Source: 4572-123 sp002084545 (GTDB taxonomy: Bacteria; Desulfobacterota; Desulfobacteria; Desulfobacterales; 4572-123). From it: a stretch of 63,057 nucleotides of DNA. This document shows, one piece after another, positions 33,676-42,014 of the stretch (positions within the stretch are counted from its first letter, which is position 1; each line of letters starts with the position of its first letter). The notes beneath the pieces are model-generated. The model made no database searches and was not told where the DNA came from. It saw nothing but the letters and a program-made list of their open reading frames with translations. Position numbers and translations under genes: made by a program. The stretch lies in NCBI GenBank assembly GCA_029939715.1, contig JAOZSJ010000005.1, positions 1 through 63,057 on the forward strand. Direction: 5' to 3'.

Positions 33676-34257
33676 TTATCGATAAGACGCTATCAGGGTA
33701 GCAAGCTCGGCAATGGCGGCATCCAGCTGATTATTGACAACCACATGCCGGTAAAGGTGCCGGAGATCCATCTCGGCACGGGCATTTTTAATCCGCCTTT
33801 CAATCACCTCTTTCGTGTCGGTCCCTCTTGTTTCAATTCTCTCTCTTAAAACCTCAAGGGTGGGCGGCATGATAAAAAAAGTTATGCTGTCCGGAAAACC
33901 CGCAGTTATCTGGCGCATGCCCTGCACATCTATATCCAGCAGTATATCCTGCCCGCTATCCATGCAGCGGTTTAAAAAATCGGCCGAAGTGCCGTAATAA
34001 TTCCCGTGGACTCTGGCCCACTCGGCCCATTTGCCCTGTCTGATTTTTTTTTCAAAATCATCTGTGGTTATAAAATGGTAATCGATACCGTCCTTTTCGC
34101 CTTCACGGGGCTCCCGGGTCGTATGGGAAACAGAATATCCAATATCGGGAAACCGGTTGCGGACAGCCTTGCAAAGTGTTGTTTTGCCTGCACCGGAGGG
34201 CGCGGAAACAATAAAAAGCGCCCCCTTTTTATCCTTTGTTCCAATTTTGCTCACCAT
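33676..34257 (-). CDS. gmk: Guanylate kinase
   Basis: GMP kinase (193 residues) essential for GTP and dGTP supply. P-loop is SAPSGAGKTTLCKAV near residue 20; the GMP-binding region includes SVSHTTREPREGEKDG and DILLDIDVQG. Standard length. It lies in the conserved yicC-remA-gmk cluster, 20 bases after remA. Confidence 0.96.
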   Translation of the reverse strand: MVSKIGTKDKKGALFIVSAPSGAGKTTLCKAVRNRFPDIGYSVSHTTREPREGEKDGIDYHFITTDDFEKKIRQGKWAEWARVHGNYYGTSADFLNRCMDSGQDILLDIDVQGMRQITAGFPDSITFFIMPPTLEVLRERIETRGTDTKEVIERRIKNARAEMDLRHLYRHVVVNNQLDAAIAELATLIASYR

Positions 34258-34276
34258 TAAAGCTTACCCCGTCATT

Positions 34277-34546
34277 TCACTTGTCGGAAGATGATTGCGC
34301 TTCCATCAATACGGCATAGCGCTGGGAAATTGTTTCCGCCTGGATAGCCGACAGAACAACATGATTGCTGTCCATGATGATCAGTGAACGGGTCTTGCGC
34401 CCATGCGTGGCATCCACAAGCCGCTGGTCTTCCTTTGCCTCGTCCTTGAGCCGCTTCATCGGTGCGGAATTAAGTGACACAATGGCCACAACCCGATCAG
34501 CGATCACCGTACCGCCAAATCCGATATTTAATAAAAATTTATCCAT
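34277..34546 (-). CDS. remA: RemA-like DNA-binding regulator (DUF370)
   Basis: A small protein (89 residues) matching the DUF370/RemA family: LNIGFGGTVIADRVVAIVS, SAPMKRLKDEAKEDQRLVDA, THGRKTRSLIIMDSNHVVLSA. In Bacillus RemA is a matrix and osmoprotection regulator that binds DNA as a ring; the family is widespread in bacteria beside yicC and gmk. Targets here are unknown. The C-terminal Ser-rich end (AQSSSDK) is not conserved. Confidence 0.9.
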   Translation of the reverse strand: MDKFLLNIGFGGTVIADRVVAIVSLNSAPMKRLKDEAKEDQRLVDATHGRKTRSLIIMDSNHVVLSAIQAETISQRYAVLMEAQSSSDK

Positions 34547-34608
34547 CCTGCCCCCATGTCAATCGTTAAAGGGTAACCGTTCACGATTGTCGGTTCACAT
34601 TTCACGGT

Positions 34609-35490
34609 TTATTCCACATTCTGCACCTGCTCCCTGAGTTTTTCAAGCTCTGCCTTTACCTCGACAATCATGTGTGAAATATCAGTATTACCGGTCTTGG
34701 AGCCCATGGTGTTAAACTCGCGATTAAACTCCTGCAGCAAAAAATTAAGCTTGCGGCCACCGGGTTCTTCGGCCTTCATGATTTCATAAAATTGCCGGAC
34801 ATGGCTTTGCGCTCTGACCAGTTCCTCGGAAATCTCGCTCCGGTCGGCCAGCAGGGCCGCTTCCTGCTCGATACGGCCGCTGTCGATCTCAATCCCCTTG
34901 CCGGTTAATGAAATAATTCGCTCTTCCAGGCGTTTTTTATAAATTTCCAGAAGTCCGTGGGAACGAGCTTCTATCTGCATGATCCGATTCTCTATAAACT
35001 CAAGCCGCCTGGTAAAATCCTTTGCAAGATAATCTCCCTCTTTCCCGCGCATGGCATCCAGCCCGTCGAGGGCCCGGTATAAGCAATCTCTAACCATTGG
35101 CCAGCAGGCATCCGTATCCTTCCCTGCATCAACCGGCCTGACAAGGCCGTTGACACCGGCCATCAGATCAACGGAAATATCACCGGCCAGGTTAAATTCC
35201 GTCTTCAGCCTGACCAGCGCATCATGATACGCCTTTGCTTTGACTGTATCGATTTCAAACGCATTAGCCTCCTGTCGCTCATCTTTTATTACAACCTTGA
35301 TTTCCACCCGGCCCCGGGAAATTTTTTCTGCAAGGGCTGCCTTTATCTTTTCCTCCAGCAGGGCATATCCATGACCGGCCCTGACAACGGCATCAAGATG
35401 CCGGCTGTTCACCGACCGGATTTCAATGGAAACGGTCAACAGTTCGTTTGTCTTTTCCGCGCAGGCATAAGCAGTCATGCTTTTTATCAT
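34609..35490 (-). CDS. yicC: YicC family endoribonuclease/stress protein
   Basis: A 293-residue protein with the YicC N-terminus (MIKSMTAYACAEKT, VEIRSVNSRHLDAVVRAG) and the DUF1732 C-terminal domain ending in NFLLQEFNREFNTMGSKTGN. Family members have been described as RNases that act on small RNAs. The order yicC-remA-gmk is conserved in many bacteria, which supports the names. Confidence 0.88.
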   Translation of the reverse strand: MIKSMTAYACAEKTNELLTVSIEIRSVNSRHLDAVVRAGHGYALLEEKIKAALAEKISRGRVEIKVVIKDERQEANAFEIDTVKAKAYHDALVRLKTEFNLAGDISVDLMAGVNGLVRPVDAGKDTDACWPMVRDCLYRALDGLDAMRGKEGDYLAKDFTRRLEFIENRIMQIEARSHGLLEIYKKRLEERIISLTGKGIEIDSGRIEQEAALLADRSEISEELVRAQSHVRQFYEIMKAEEPGGRKLNFLLQEFNREFNTMGSKTGNTDISHMIVEVKAELEKLREQVQNVE

Positions 35491-35504
35491 CTAATTTTAT
35501 TTCC

Positions 35505-36053
35505 TTATGATACAATCGATCTATGTGCGGGCGTTTTTTTATCCAGAACATATTTATTACGAACCCTGCCAAGAAAAGTCAGCATGGAGCTGTCCGCATA
35601 ATCCGGATAAGTCCAGGGCAGCGTCTGAAAAGCGCCGTTTCTATAAATCAGGGTCAGATCGGCATAGATATTTCGGCCGATATAAATCCGATGCGCAAAA
35701 TTTTTTCCGGTTGCCAGAACAAAGCGTTCGGAAAGCAGGTACCCCGGATCGATATTGGCCCGGCGATTGCCGTTTTGCTGGAAATCCTGCTCAATGGCAT
35801 TGGTTATCAGTTTGATTCCGGCCAGATCATCCTGCGGGATCAATGTTTTAAAGGCCAGCATCCGTCTAAAAAGCGGCCCGCCCATCTCCTGCTCATAATA
35901 CCCGGTATAATCAAAATCAAACCAGGCACTGACGATATCCGGCAGGCCCAGTTTTTTAGACAACGCTTCAGCCAGGGGGCCGAAAAGTTCCTTGTCTTTC
36001 ATTAATAGCCCGACAACCAGCTTGGCGGCCCGAGGTTCTTGAGGTATGCTCAT
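35505..36053 (-). CDS. DUF4416 family protein
   Basis: A 182-residue protein matching DUF4416 (start KLVVGLLMKDKELFGPLAEA; LTLIYRNGAFQTLPWTYPDYA region), an uncharacterised family seen mainly in Desulfobacterota and other anaerobes. It is soluble with no signal peptide. The position between a Trm112-like gene and yicC suggests co-transcription, but no function can be deduced. Confidence 0.78.
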   Translation of the reverse strand: MSIPQEPRAAKLVVGLLMKDKELFGPLAEALSKKLGLPDIVSAWFDFDYTGYYEQEMGGPLFRRMLAFKTLIPQDDLAGIKLITNAIEQDFQQNGNRRANIDPGYLLSERFVLATGKNFAHRIYIGRNIYADLTLIYRNGAFQTLPWTYPDYADSSMLTFLGRVRNKYVLDKKTPAHRSIVS

Positions 36054-36110
36054 AATTTTATTATCGACAGTTCAAAATATTTTTATACAACTGCATTAAA
36101 AACTGATTTT

Positions 36111-36287
36111 TTAGTCCTGCCTTATGGGCCTGGCCTCATCAATCAACATGATTGGAATACCATCCCTGATTTCATACAGCAACTTACAATGATCACAGAT
36201 CAATCCGTCCCGGGTCTCGTTCAGATAAATATCCCCCTTGCACTTGGGACAGGCCAGAATATCGAGAAGTTCCTTGCTGATGGTCAT
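36111..36287 (-). CDS. Trm112-like zinc-finger protein
   Basis: A 58-residue protein too short to stand out: translating from the ATG at 36287 gives MTISKELLDILACPKCKGDI... with CPKC (Cys13, Cys16) and CDHC (Cys31, Cys34) forming a zinc ribbon, followed by YEIRDGIPIMLIDEARPI, the classic Trm112/YcaR tail. In eukaryotes and archaea Trm112 activates methyltransferases; the bacterial role is unclear. AGGTG lies 6 bases before the ATG. It is the first gene of the run that continues with DUF4416 and yicC. Confidence 0.9.
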   Translation of the reverse strand: MTISKELLDILACPKCKGDIYLNETRDGLICDHCKLLYEIRDGIPIMLIDEARPIRQD

Positions 36288-36617
36288 AAAAGCACCTGTT
36301 TTATTTTAATGGTTGAATAAAATCTCAATAAATTAGGGCTACCAGTTAACCCTTTGCCCCGCCTTTTTAAAAAGCAGAGGGCATTCATTCAGAAGATAAA
36401 CCCGCAACCGTCCATCAGACTGAAAACAGCTTAACGCCTGCAGGGCAAACCTTCTGAATTCAAACACCAGGTTGTTGCATATCAAACAATCAATTCGTAT
36501 GCAAAATGTTATTTTACCGAACTTCAGTTTATACCGAGGCAGGTCACACTTTCGCACATAAACTTATACTGAGTTAAGCCATTATTAGGGGAGAGCTGTG
36601 CTTTATAGGCTGGTTTT
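36288..36617. other. Intergenic region between Trm112-like gene and the activase fusion
   Basis: 330 bases. A 72-codon minus-strand frame is present (36339-36557) but it has no ribosome site, begins with GTG and shows no recognisable domain. I see no terminator hairpin with certainty. Confidence 0.5.
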
Positions 36618-39600
36618 TTATCCTTCCACCTTCAATCTTTCTTCCATCCCCTGCCCCTTCGGACGCTTTGTCCGCAGGAATTCCAGGTAGGGAATAATCG
36701 CATCGTTTTTGGCGCCACCGGTGCCGTCGTAGGTAATGGGTACAACCGGCACACCTGTGATCTGCTCGATTTTCCCGGCCATGGCCTCGGTGACCAGGGA
36801 CGGGCAGCAAAAGGCCGGGCTGGCCTGGACAAAAAGCGATATGTCAGGATAATGCTTTTTAATATAATGAATCTTGATCAGGTTATCCAAAGATTCGCCG
36901 GTATGCTCCATTCTTACTCCAAACCGGGCCAGGATCTCTTCGGGTGGATCATCGAAAGATGCCATGGGCCTGCCCAGAATCGGTTCGAAAAAGCGGTAAA
37001 AACTGCGCTCCATGTGAGTAATGCCGGCCATGAGGGTTCTATTGGTGATCAACACGCGAAATTTGCGTTCATGAAACCACTTGCGAAAATAGGGGGTGGC
37101 GATCATTCGGGCGTATTCGGTATAGGGCGTGGTCACTACCTCTCCACCGTGACGTTCAATAAAACGAATCAGGTCCTGGTTCATGACCCGGTTATCCCGG
37201 GAGTAAAGATCTCCGAAAATGGCCACCTTGGGCCTTTGTTCCGGGTGAACTTTGATGTTCTGAAACCGTTCCGTGACCGCTGCAAGGGCCGCCCCTTTTT
37301 TCATGCGCCCTGAAAAAGACTCACAAAGGATCTCCAGTGCCAGTTCCAGTACCCGGTCCACTTCCCCGGGGATCTCCTCGTAGGGTCGAAGCTTACAGGC
37401 CATCTGCCGCAGCAACCCTCCGAACATATAGGCAAATACCGAATTAAACGCCGCGCGCGGGGTAACGTCTTTGAAAAATATGTCCCCCACGTGGACTCCG
37501 GCTTTTTCCAGGCCGTTGCCCCGGGCATTGAGCAGTGTCTTGATGTGGTGGGGATACAGGGCGATATTACAGGCAATAGAGGATTCACTCAGCCATAAAA
37601 CCGTGTCCTCCGGGCGCAGGTCGTGCTGCTTGATACATTCGGCAAACCCCTGGGCAATGGCATTTAACGGAATGCACTGCCCGGAATTTTCCCCCAGACT
37701 CTTACGGATGGAGGTTTCGGTCTCCTGCATCAGGATAACCCTTAATCCCTCGCGGCGCAGCATGGCTTCCAGCAGTCGACCGCTCAAACGGTCCCAGTTG
37801 GGCAGGACAATGGTTTTTTCGGTTTTGCCGCGATGCAGATCCGGATTCAATGCCCCTGCCCCATGCACGGGTTTAAGCCTAGCGTTTTGAAAGTGATTGC
37901 GAAAAGCACGTACCGCTGCTTCGATGCGTGTCTCATAACCAATGCTGGAATCGTGCTCATCCAGTTCCAGTATCAGGTAGGGTTTATCGCCGGCTTCCAT
38001 GATCTGTTTGAAATAATCCCGCACAAATGCATCGGGCGAACATTTGAACGAAGTGATGAATACCGGATAAAGTCCGGGTGTGCCGGCCGCCAGTTGGGCC
38101 GTTTCCAGTATCTGAGCGGCATACCGCCAGTGGATTTCCTTGAGCAGTCCGCTGATCGGCGCTATAACATCCGGCGGAACATCCAGCATATCCTGATAAC
38201 AGCAGTCAATACCCTGACGGCCGAACAGCTCGGGAATTTTACAGTTCAGGGCCGGTGAAAAGATCGTATAGGGCCTTCCTGTAAAAACGATACGAATATC
38301 CCTTGGCCCTGCGGCCACATGCCCGGTCCATTGTTTTTTCAAATCATTACTGCGTTTATTCCAGAACCGTCCGGCGTCATCATCCGCTGCGGCCAGTTCA
38401 CGGAAACTGACCGTTTTTTCAGGAATGGATTGAAACATCCGGTAAAGTTCCCGGCGGGTGTGAAAATCCGTGTACAGATAACGGATCAGCGGAGAGAGGA
38501 TCTTTGCACCGCCCGGCAGTGCCGTTTGTGCCACCAGCGTCGGGACAAACTGGGTATAGTAGCAAAACTGCCGCCGGATCTCCCGTTCTCCGTTTTTATC
38601 TTCCAGGTACACCGGCAGAAAGATATAATCGCATTGATCGGCCAGGTAATGCACATGACCATGCAGTGCAACAATCGGCGCACAGAATTCAGCCTTGGCA
38701 AGGGGCTTGCCTGCCCTGACCGCATCGGTAAACCCTTCGCTGGTGACGGTTTGAAACCCCAACCGATCGAAAAAATACCGCCATCTGGGAAGATCCTCCA
38801 TCAAATGCCCGCCTGCGGGCAGCCCGATTACGGGCCGGGAGGATGACAGGGCTTTTTGCTTAAAACCAAAGACCCTTTTACGGCGGGTCATCAGATCAAA
38901 AGCCTTGCTTTTCGTCCGCACAAAATGGCGGGTGTCATAGTCCCGGCCGCACAAAAAACCATAGGCCACGGTTTTGCCCCTCACCGTTGCAACGGACAGC
39001 TTGCAGTGGTTGGTGCACAAATCGCAGGTTTCCGATCGTATGGGAATGTCGGCCCGCCAGAGATCCAGGCCGTAAAAGCTGGTTGCAGGGTTTTGAATGC
39101 CGGCCTGCCGTCGTTCATCACAAAGGGTGAGGGCCGCACCAATGGCGCCGGTGAGATGACAAAACCGCGACACTATAATCGGCCGGTTCAGCCGCTGCTC
39201 AAAGGCGGCGACAAGTGCCCTGTTTTTGGCGGTGGCGCCCTGGAAAAAAATTACATCACCGATACGGCTTTCCGTGGCCACCTTGAGCAGATAGTTCTCC
39301 CGCACCGAATGAAGTACCGAAGCCAGCACCGCATCCACATCCCAGCCTTCACTGAGGTAATGATTCAGGTCTCGTTCCATGAAAACCGTGCACCGGTCCG
39401 AAGACAGGGGCGCGGATCGATTTTCCGTTCGCCGGGCATAATCGTCCAGGGAGCAGTCGAGTTTGACGGCCTGCTCTTCAATGAAGCTGCCGGTGCCGGC
39501 CGCACACACGCTGTTCATGACGGCCGACGTTACCCGTCCATCTTTCAAGGTGGTGAATTTTGCGTCCTGGCCCCCTATTTCGATAATAGTATCCACATCG

Positions 39601-40901
39601 GGGTTCAGTTCACACGCGGCCCGGGCATGGGCCGTTATTTCATCAAGCACCAGATCGGCCCCTATGATACGGCCGATAAACTTGCGGCCCGAGCCGGTGG
39701 TGCCCGCCCCAAGTACCGTCAGACGGCTGTTGCGGGTTTGAGCCACATATTCGATGGTTTTGAAAAGACGCTGAACGGCCGTGAGAGGTGCACCGGCAGT
39801 ACGGGTATAAAATCCGGCCATAACAGTTCCATCCGGTGCGGTCAAAACCGCCTTGGTGCTGGTGGAGCCGATATCAATGCCCAGATAAACATCCTGGGAT
39901 TCAGCCGGTAAGACGTAGATATCCGTCTCCACATCCATGTCCCGGCCCCGAACCGGACCGGCATGGTGCCGGAAAGATTCCAGGCTTTCAAAATCAGGAT
40001 ATCGGGACAGATGCAGGGTCAAGGGCGGGTACATCCCGGTTTCCTTTTGCGTATCGGCTTTAACCAGGTCCGCGGCATTCGGAATCAAGTGCGATACCGG
40101 CTTATTTTCGCCGGTTTCAATGCGCCGGGCCACAAAGGATAAAGCCGCCCCCAGTGCCCCGAAAAGTTCCGGCCGTTCGGGGACCTGAAGAGGTATCTGC
40201 AAAATTTCCTCAATATAGCGCCCCACCATTGAATTTAAGGCCACACCACCGCAAAATATCAGCGGCGCATTAATTCGGTCGCTGCCCAGAACAGTGTCCA
40301 CGATATTTCTGGCCAACCCGAAACAGAGGCCGTCACAAACCGCTTCGACGGCATACCCCTCCTGCTGGGCGTGAATCAGATCGGTCTTTGCAAACACGGC
40401 ACACCGCGAAGCGATCTTGGGCCGCTTCCCGGGGTTCTGACCGGCAAGTATGCTGAGCCGGGCCGCCGTACCAAGGTTCAAACGCAGTGCCTGCTGATCC
40501 AGAAAAGCACCGGTGCCCGCCGCACAGGATGTGCTGCCGCGACTGCCCAGATACTCTCTGGTTTCGGGATCCAGCCGAATCAGATTAAATTTCTCCCCGC
40601 CCACGTTAAGAATTGTACCGACCCCTGGAAAATGGTATCTGGCCGCCGCAATACAGCAAATCTGATCATCAAATCGTTCCGGAACACGCACCATTTCAGG
40701 ACTTGACGCACTGGCGGCCATCCACACGGGCGATTCCAGATCAAAAGCTCCCAGCAAATTTTTCAGGGTGCCGGCAATATCGCCGTAATGAAACCCATAG
40801 GCGGTATTTACTATTTGTTTATCCGGTGTCATTTGAACAATGCCAATGGATACCGAACCTGCATCGATGCCTACTATGGTTTGAGTGTCTGTTTTCATCA
40901 T
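36618..40901 (-). CDS. Giant acyl-CoA dehydratase activase fusion (two BcrA/BadF-type ATPase domains plus DUF2229/HgdB-like part)
   Basis: A 1427-residue protein. Two ASKHA ATPase domains are in tandem: residues about 8-260 (VGIDAGSVSIGIV; Cys126 in CAAGTG and Cys167) and about 338-610 (YLGIDIGSTSTKAV; Cys466 in CAAGTG and Cys504). Both keep the two Cys that ligate the bridging [4Fe-4S] of HgdC-type activators. A DUF2229 region follows near residue 695 (VIGLPAGGHLMEDLPRWRYF), then a C-terminal part resembling 2-hydroxyglutaryl-CoA dehydratase D component (HgdB). Such fusions may couple ATP hydrolysis to low-potential electron transfer. The substrate is unknown. No hgdA/hgdB pair is adjacent; the divergent neighbour set starts 303 bases away. 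Confidence 0.88.
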   Translation of the reverse strand: MMKTDTQTIVGIDAGSVSIGIVQMTPDKQIVNTAYGFHYGDIAGTLKNLLGAFDLESPVWMAASASSPEMVRVPERFDDQICCIAAARYHFPGVGTILNVGGEKFNLIRLDPETREYLGSRGSTSCAAGTGAFLDQQALRLNLGTAARLSILAGQNPGKRPKIASRCAVFAKTDLIHAQQEGYAVEAVCDGLCFGLARNIVDTVLGSDRINAPLIFCGGVALNSMVGRYIEEILQIPLQVPERPELFGALGAALSFVARRIETGENKPVSHLIPNAADLVKADTQKETGMYPPLTLHLSRYPDFESLESFRHHAGPVRGRDMDVETDIYVLPAESQDVYLGIDIGSTSTKAVLTAPDGTVMAGFYTRTAGAPLTAVQRLFKTIEYVAQTRNSRLTVLGAGTTGSGRKFIGRIIGADLVLDEITAHARAACELNPDVDTIIEIGGQDAKFTTLKDGRVTSAVMNSVCAAGTGSFIEEQAVKLDCSLDDYARRTENRSAPLSSDRCTVFMERDLNHYLSEGWDVDAVLASVLHSVRENYLLKVATESRIGDVIFFQGATAKNRALVAAFEQRLNRPIIVSRFCHLTGAIGAALTLCDERRQAGIQNPATSFYGLDLWRADIPIRSETCDLCTNHCKLSVATVRGKTVAYGFLCGRDYDTRHFVRTKSKAFDLMTRRKRVFGFKQKALSSSRPVIGLPAGGHLMEDLPRWRYFFDRLGFQTVTSEGFTDAVRAGKPLAKAEFCAPIVALHGHVHYLADQCDYIFLPVYLEDKNGEREIRRQFCYYTQFVPTLVAQTALPGGAKILSPLIRYLYTDFHTRRELYRMFQSIPEKTVSFRELAAADDDAGRFWNKRSNDLKKQWTGHVAAGPRDIRIVFTGRPYTIFSPALNCKIPELFGRQGIDCCYQDMLDVPPDVIAPISGLLKEIHWRYAAQILETAQLAAGTPGLYPVFITSFKCSPDAFVRDYFKQIMEAGDKPYLILELDEHDSSIGYETRIEAAVRAFRNHFQNARLKPVHGAGALNPDLHRGKTEKTIVLPNWDRLSGRLLEAMLRREGLRVILMQETETSIRKSLGENSGQCIPLNAIAQGFAECIKQHDLRPEDTVLWLSESSIACNIALYPHHIKTLLNARGNGLEKAGVHVGDIFFKDVTPRAAFNSVFAYMFGGLLRQMACKLRPYEEIPGEVDRVLELALEILCESFSGRMKKGAALAAVTERFQNIKVHPEQRPKVAIFGDLYSRDNRVMNQDLIRFIERHGGEVVTTPYTEYARMIATPYFRKWFHERKFRVLITNRTLMAGITHMERSFYRFFEPILGRPMASFDDPPEEILARFGVRMEHTGESLDNLIKIHYIKKHYPDISLFVQASPAFCCPSLVTEAMAGKIEQITGVPVVPITYDGTGGAKNDAIIPYLEFLRTKRPKGQGMEERLKVEG

Positions 40902-41204
40902 TATATCCCTGCCCCATACAAACCGGAGTTAAGTTAAATATTGAAAATTTAATTTTCCAAGTTTTCTTTACAGGTAAAATTATATTGCTTTTACAAAACT
41001 TTTACAATTCTTTTTTAATTTTTGACCAAAAATCGGCTGATGCTATCGCCGGGAAGGTGAAAAATTATTATTGATCTTGCTGTGAGTATTTTGTAACCTG
41101 TTGCCGAAAAAATGCCGCATAAACGACTGCCCGCTTTAAAAAAACAAAAATTATATACGGAACCGACCGAAAACGGCCTTATCGAAAATATGGAGATATA
41201 CCAA
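40902..41204. other. Divergent intergenic region beside the activase fusion
   Basis: 303 bases that must hold promoters for the activase gene (minus) and the Cys-rich gene (plus). A perfect inverted repeat GAAAAT-TTA-ATTTTC stands at 40943-40957 and may be an operator or part of a minus-strand promoter region. No clear -35/-10 or -24/-12 pair is seen. Confidence 0.5.
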
Positions 41205-41543
41205 ATGGAAGCAAACGTAAAAGTGGATGCTGGTATCTGCGGATTCAAAACCAAAATCACCGCCACGGCAACAGACGGCATGACCGTGGAATGGAAAATC
41301 GAAAGTTCATGCGATATCATAAAAGAACTGGCCATTCTTCTGGAGAAAAAACTCCCCATCAATGCGATCCAGGAACTGGGACCGAAAAACGAAAGCCTGA
41401 TCAAGGAAACCGCGCGGCCCCTTTTGATCACAAAAGGGTGTTGTGAAGCCTGCGTGGTACCCGATGCCATCTGCAAGGCCATGTATGTGGCTGCGGGGCT
41501 GGCCCTGCCCAAAAACGTTCTTCTTGAAATTACCGGCAAGTAG
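41205..41543 (+). CDS. Cys-rich conserved hypothetical protein
   Basis: A 112-residue protein with Cys at 12, 36, 79, 80, 83 and 90, four of them within CCEACVVPDAIC. This could form a metal or redox site. It may belong to the family Pfam calls DUF6951; I could not check. The ATG at 41205 (MEANVKVDAGICGFKT) has GGAG 9 bases upstream; a frame from 41112 adds 31 unlike residues. It precedes a double-ACT protein by 19 bases, so both are probably in one transcript with the ligase. Confidence 0.6.
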   Translation: MEANVKVDAGICGFKTKITATATDGMTVEWKIESSCDIIKELAILLEKKLPINAIQELGPKNESLIKETARPLLITKGCCEACVVPDAICKAMYVAAGLALPKNVLLEITGK

Positions 41544-41562
41544 CCGGGAAGGGAGAAATCTT

Positions 41563-41955
41563 ATGAAAATCGAACAGATTTCAGTCTTTATGGAAAACAA
41601 AGCAGGACGCCTTGCAAGAGTCACCGATGTTATCTCGGAGGCCGGCATCCATATCAAATCAATGATCGTAACCGATACTACGGACTTCGGAGTGCTCAGG
41701 ATGCTTGTCGACGATCCTCAAAAAGCAGTCAACGCCCTGAAAAACAGAGGATTTGCGTCAAGCATAACCCTTGTAAATGCCGTTGAACTGAAAAACACGC
41801 CCCATGAGATTCACAAGATTTTATTATTGCTGAACAATGCAGGTATTAATGTAGAGTACATGTATGCATACACACAGCCGGAAAAAAATACGACCATGAT
41901 GATTTTCATGTCCGATAATATTGAAAAAGCAACTCGGTTACTTGAAAATTTTTAA
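41563..41955 (+). CDS. Tandem ACT-domain protein
   Basis: A 130-residue protein with two ACT-like domains (MKIEQISVFMENKAGRLARV and a second from SITLVNAVELKNTPHEIHKI, ending MIFMSDNIEKATRLLENF). ACT domains bind amino acids or similar ligands. Stand-alone double-ACT proteins are often next to aryl- or acyl-CoA ligases, and a ligase follows 59 bases later. The ATG at 41563 has GGGAG upstream. Confidence 0.8.
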   Translation: MKIEQISVFMENKAGRLARVTDVISEAGIHIKSMIVTDTTDFGVLRMLVDDPQKAVNALKNRGFASSITLVNAVELKNTPHEIHKILLLLNNAGINVEYMYAYTQPEKNTTMMIFMSDNIEKATRLLENF

Positions 41956-42014
41956 TTTTTTCTTGCCCATTTATCAAATCCGGGCAAACCTGAAAATAGT
42001 AAAAGGACACAGCA

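Noticed and set aside
36339..36557. 72-codon minus-strand frame between the Trm112-like gene and the activase
   Set aside because: GTG start, no ribosome site, no domain and no conserved pattern visible.
38856..39911. 351-codon plus-strand frame opposite the activase gene
   Set aside because: It is the antisense shadow of a well-supported gene with no recognisable domain.
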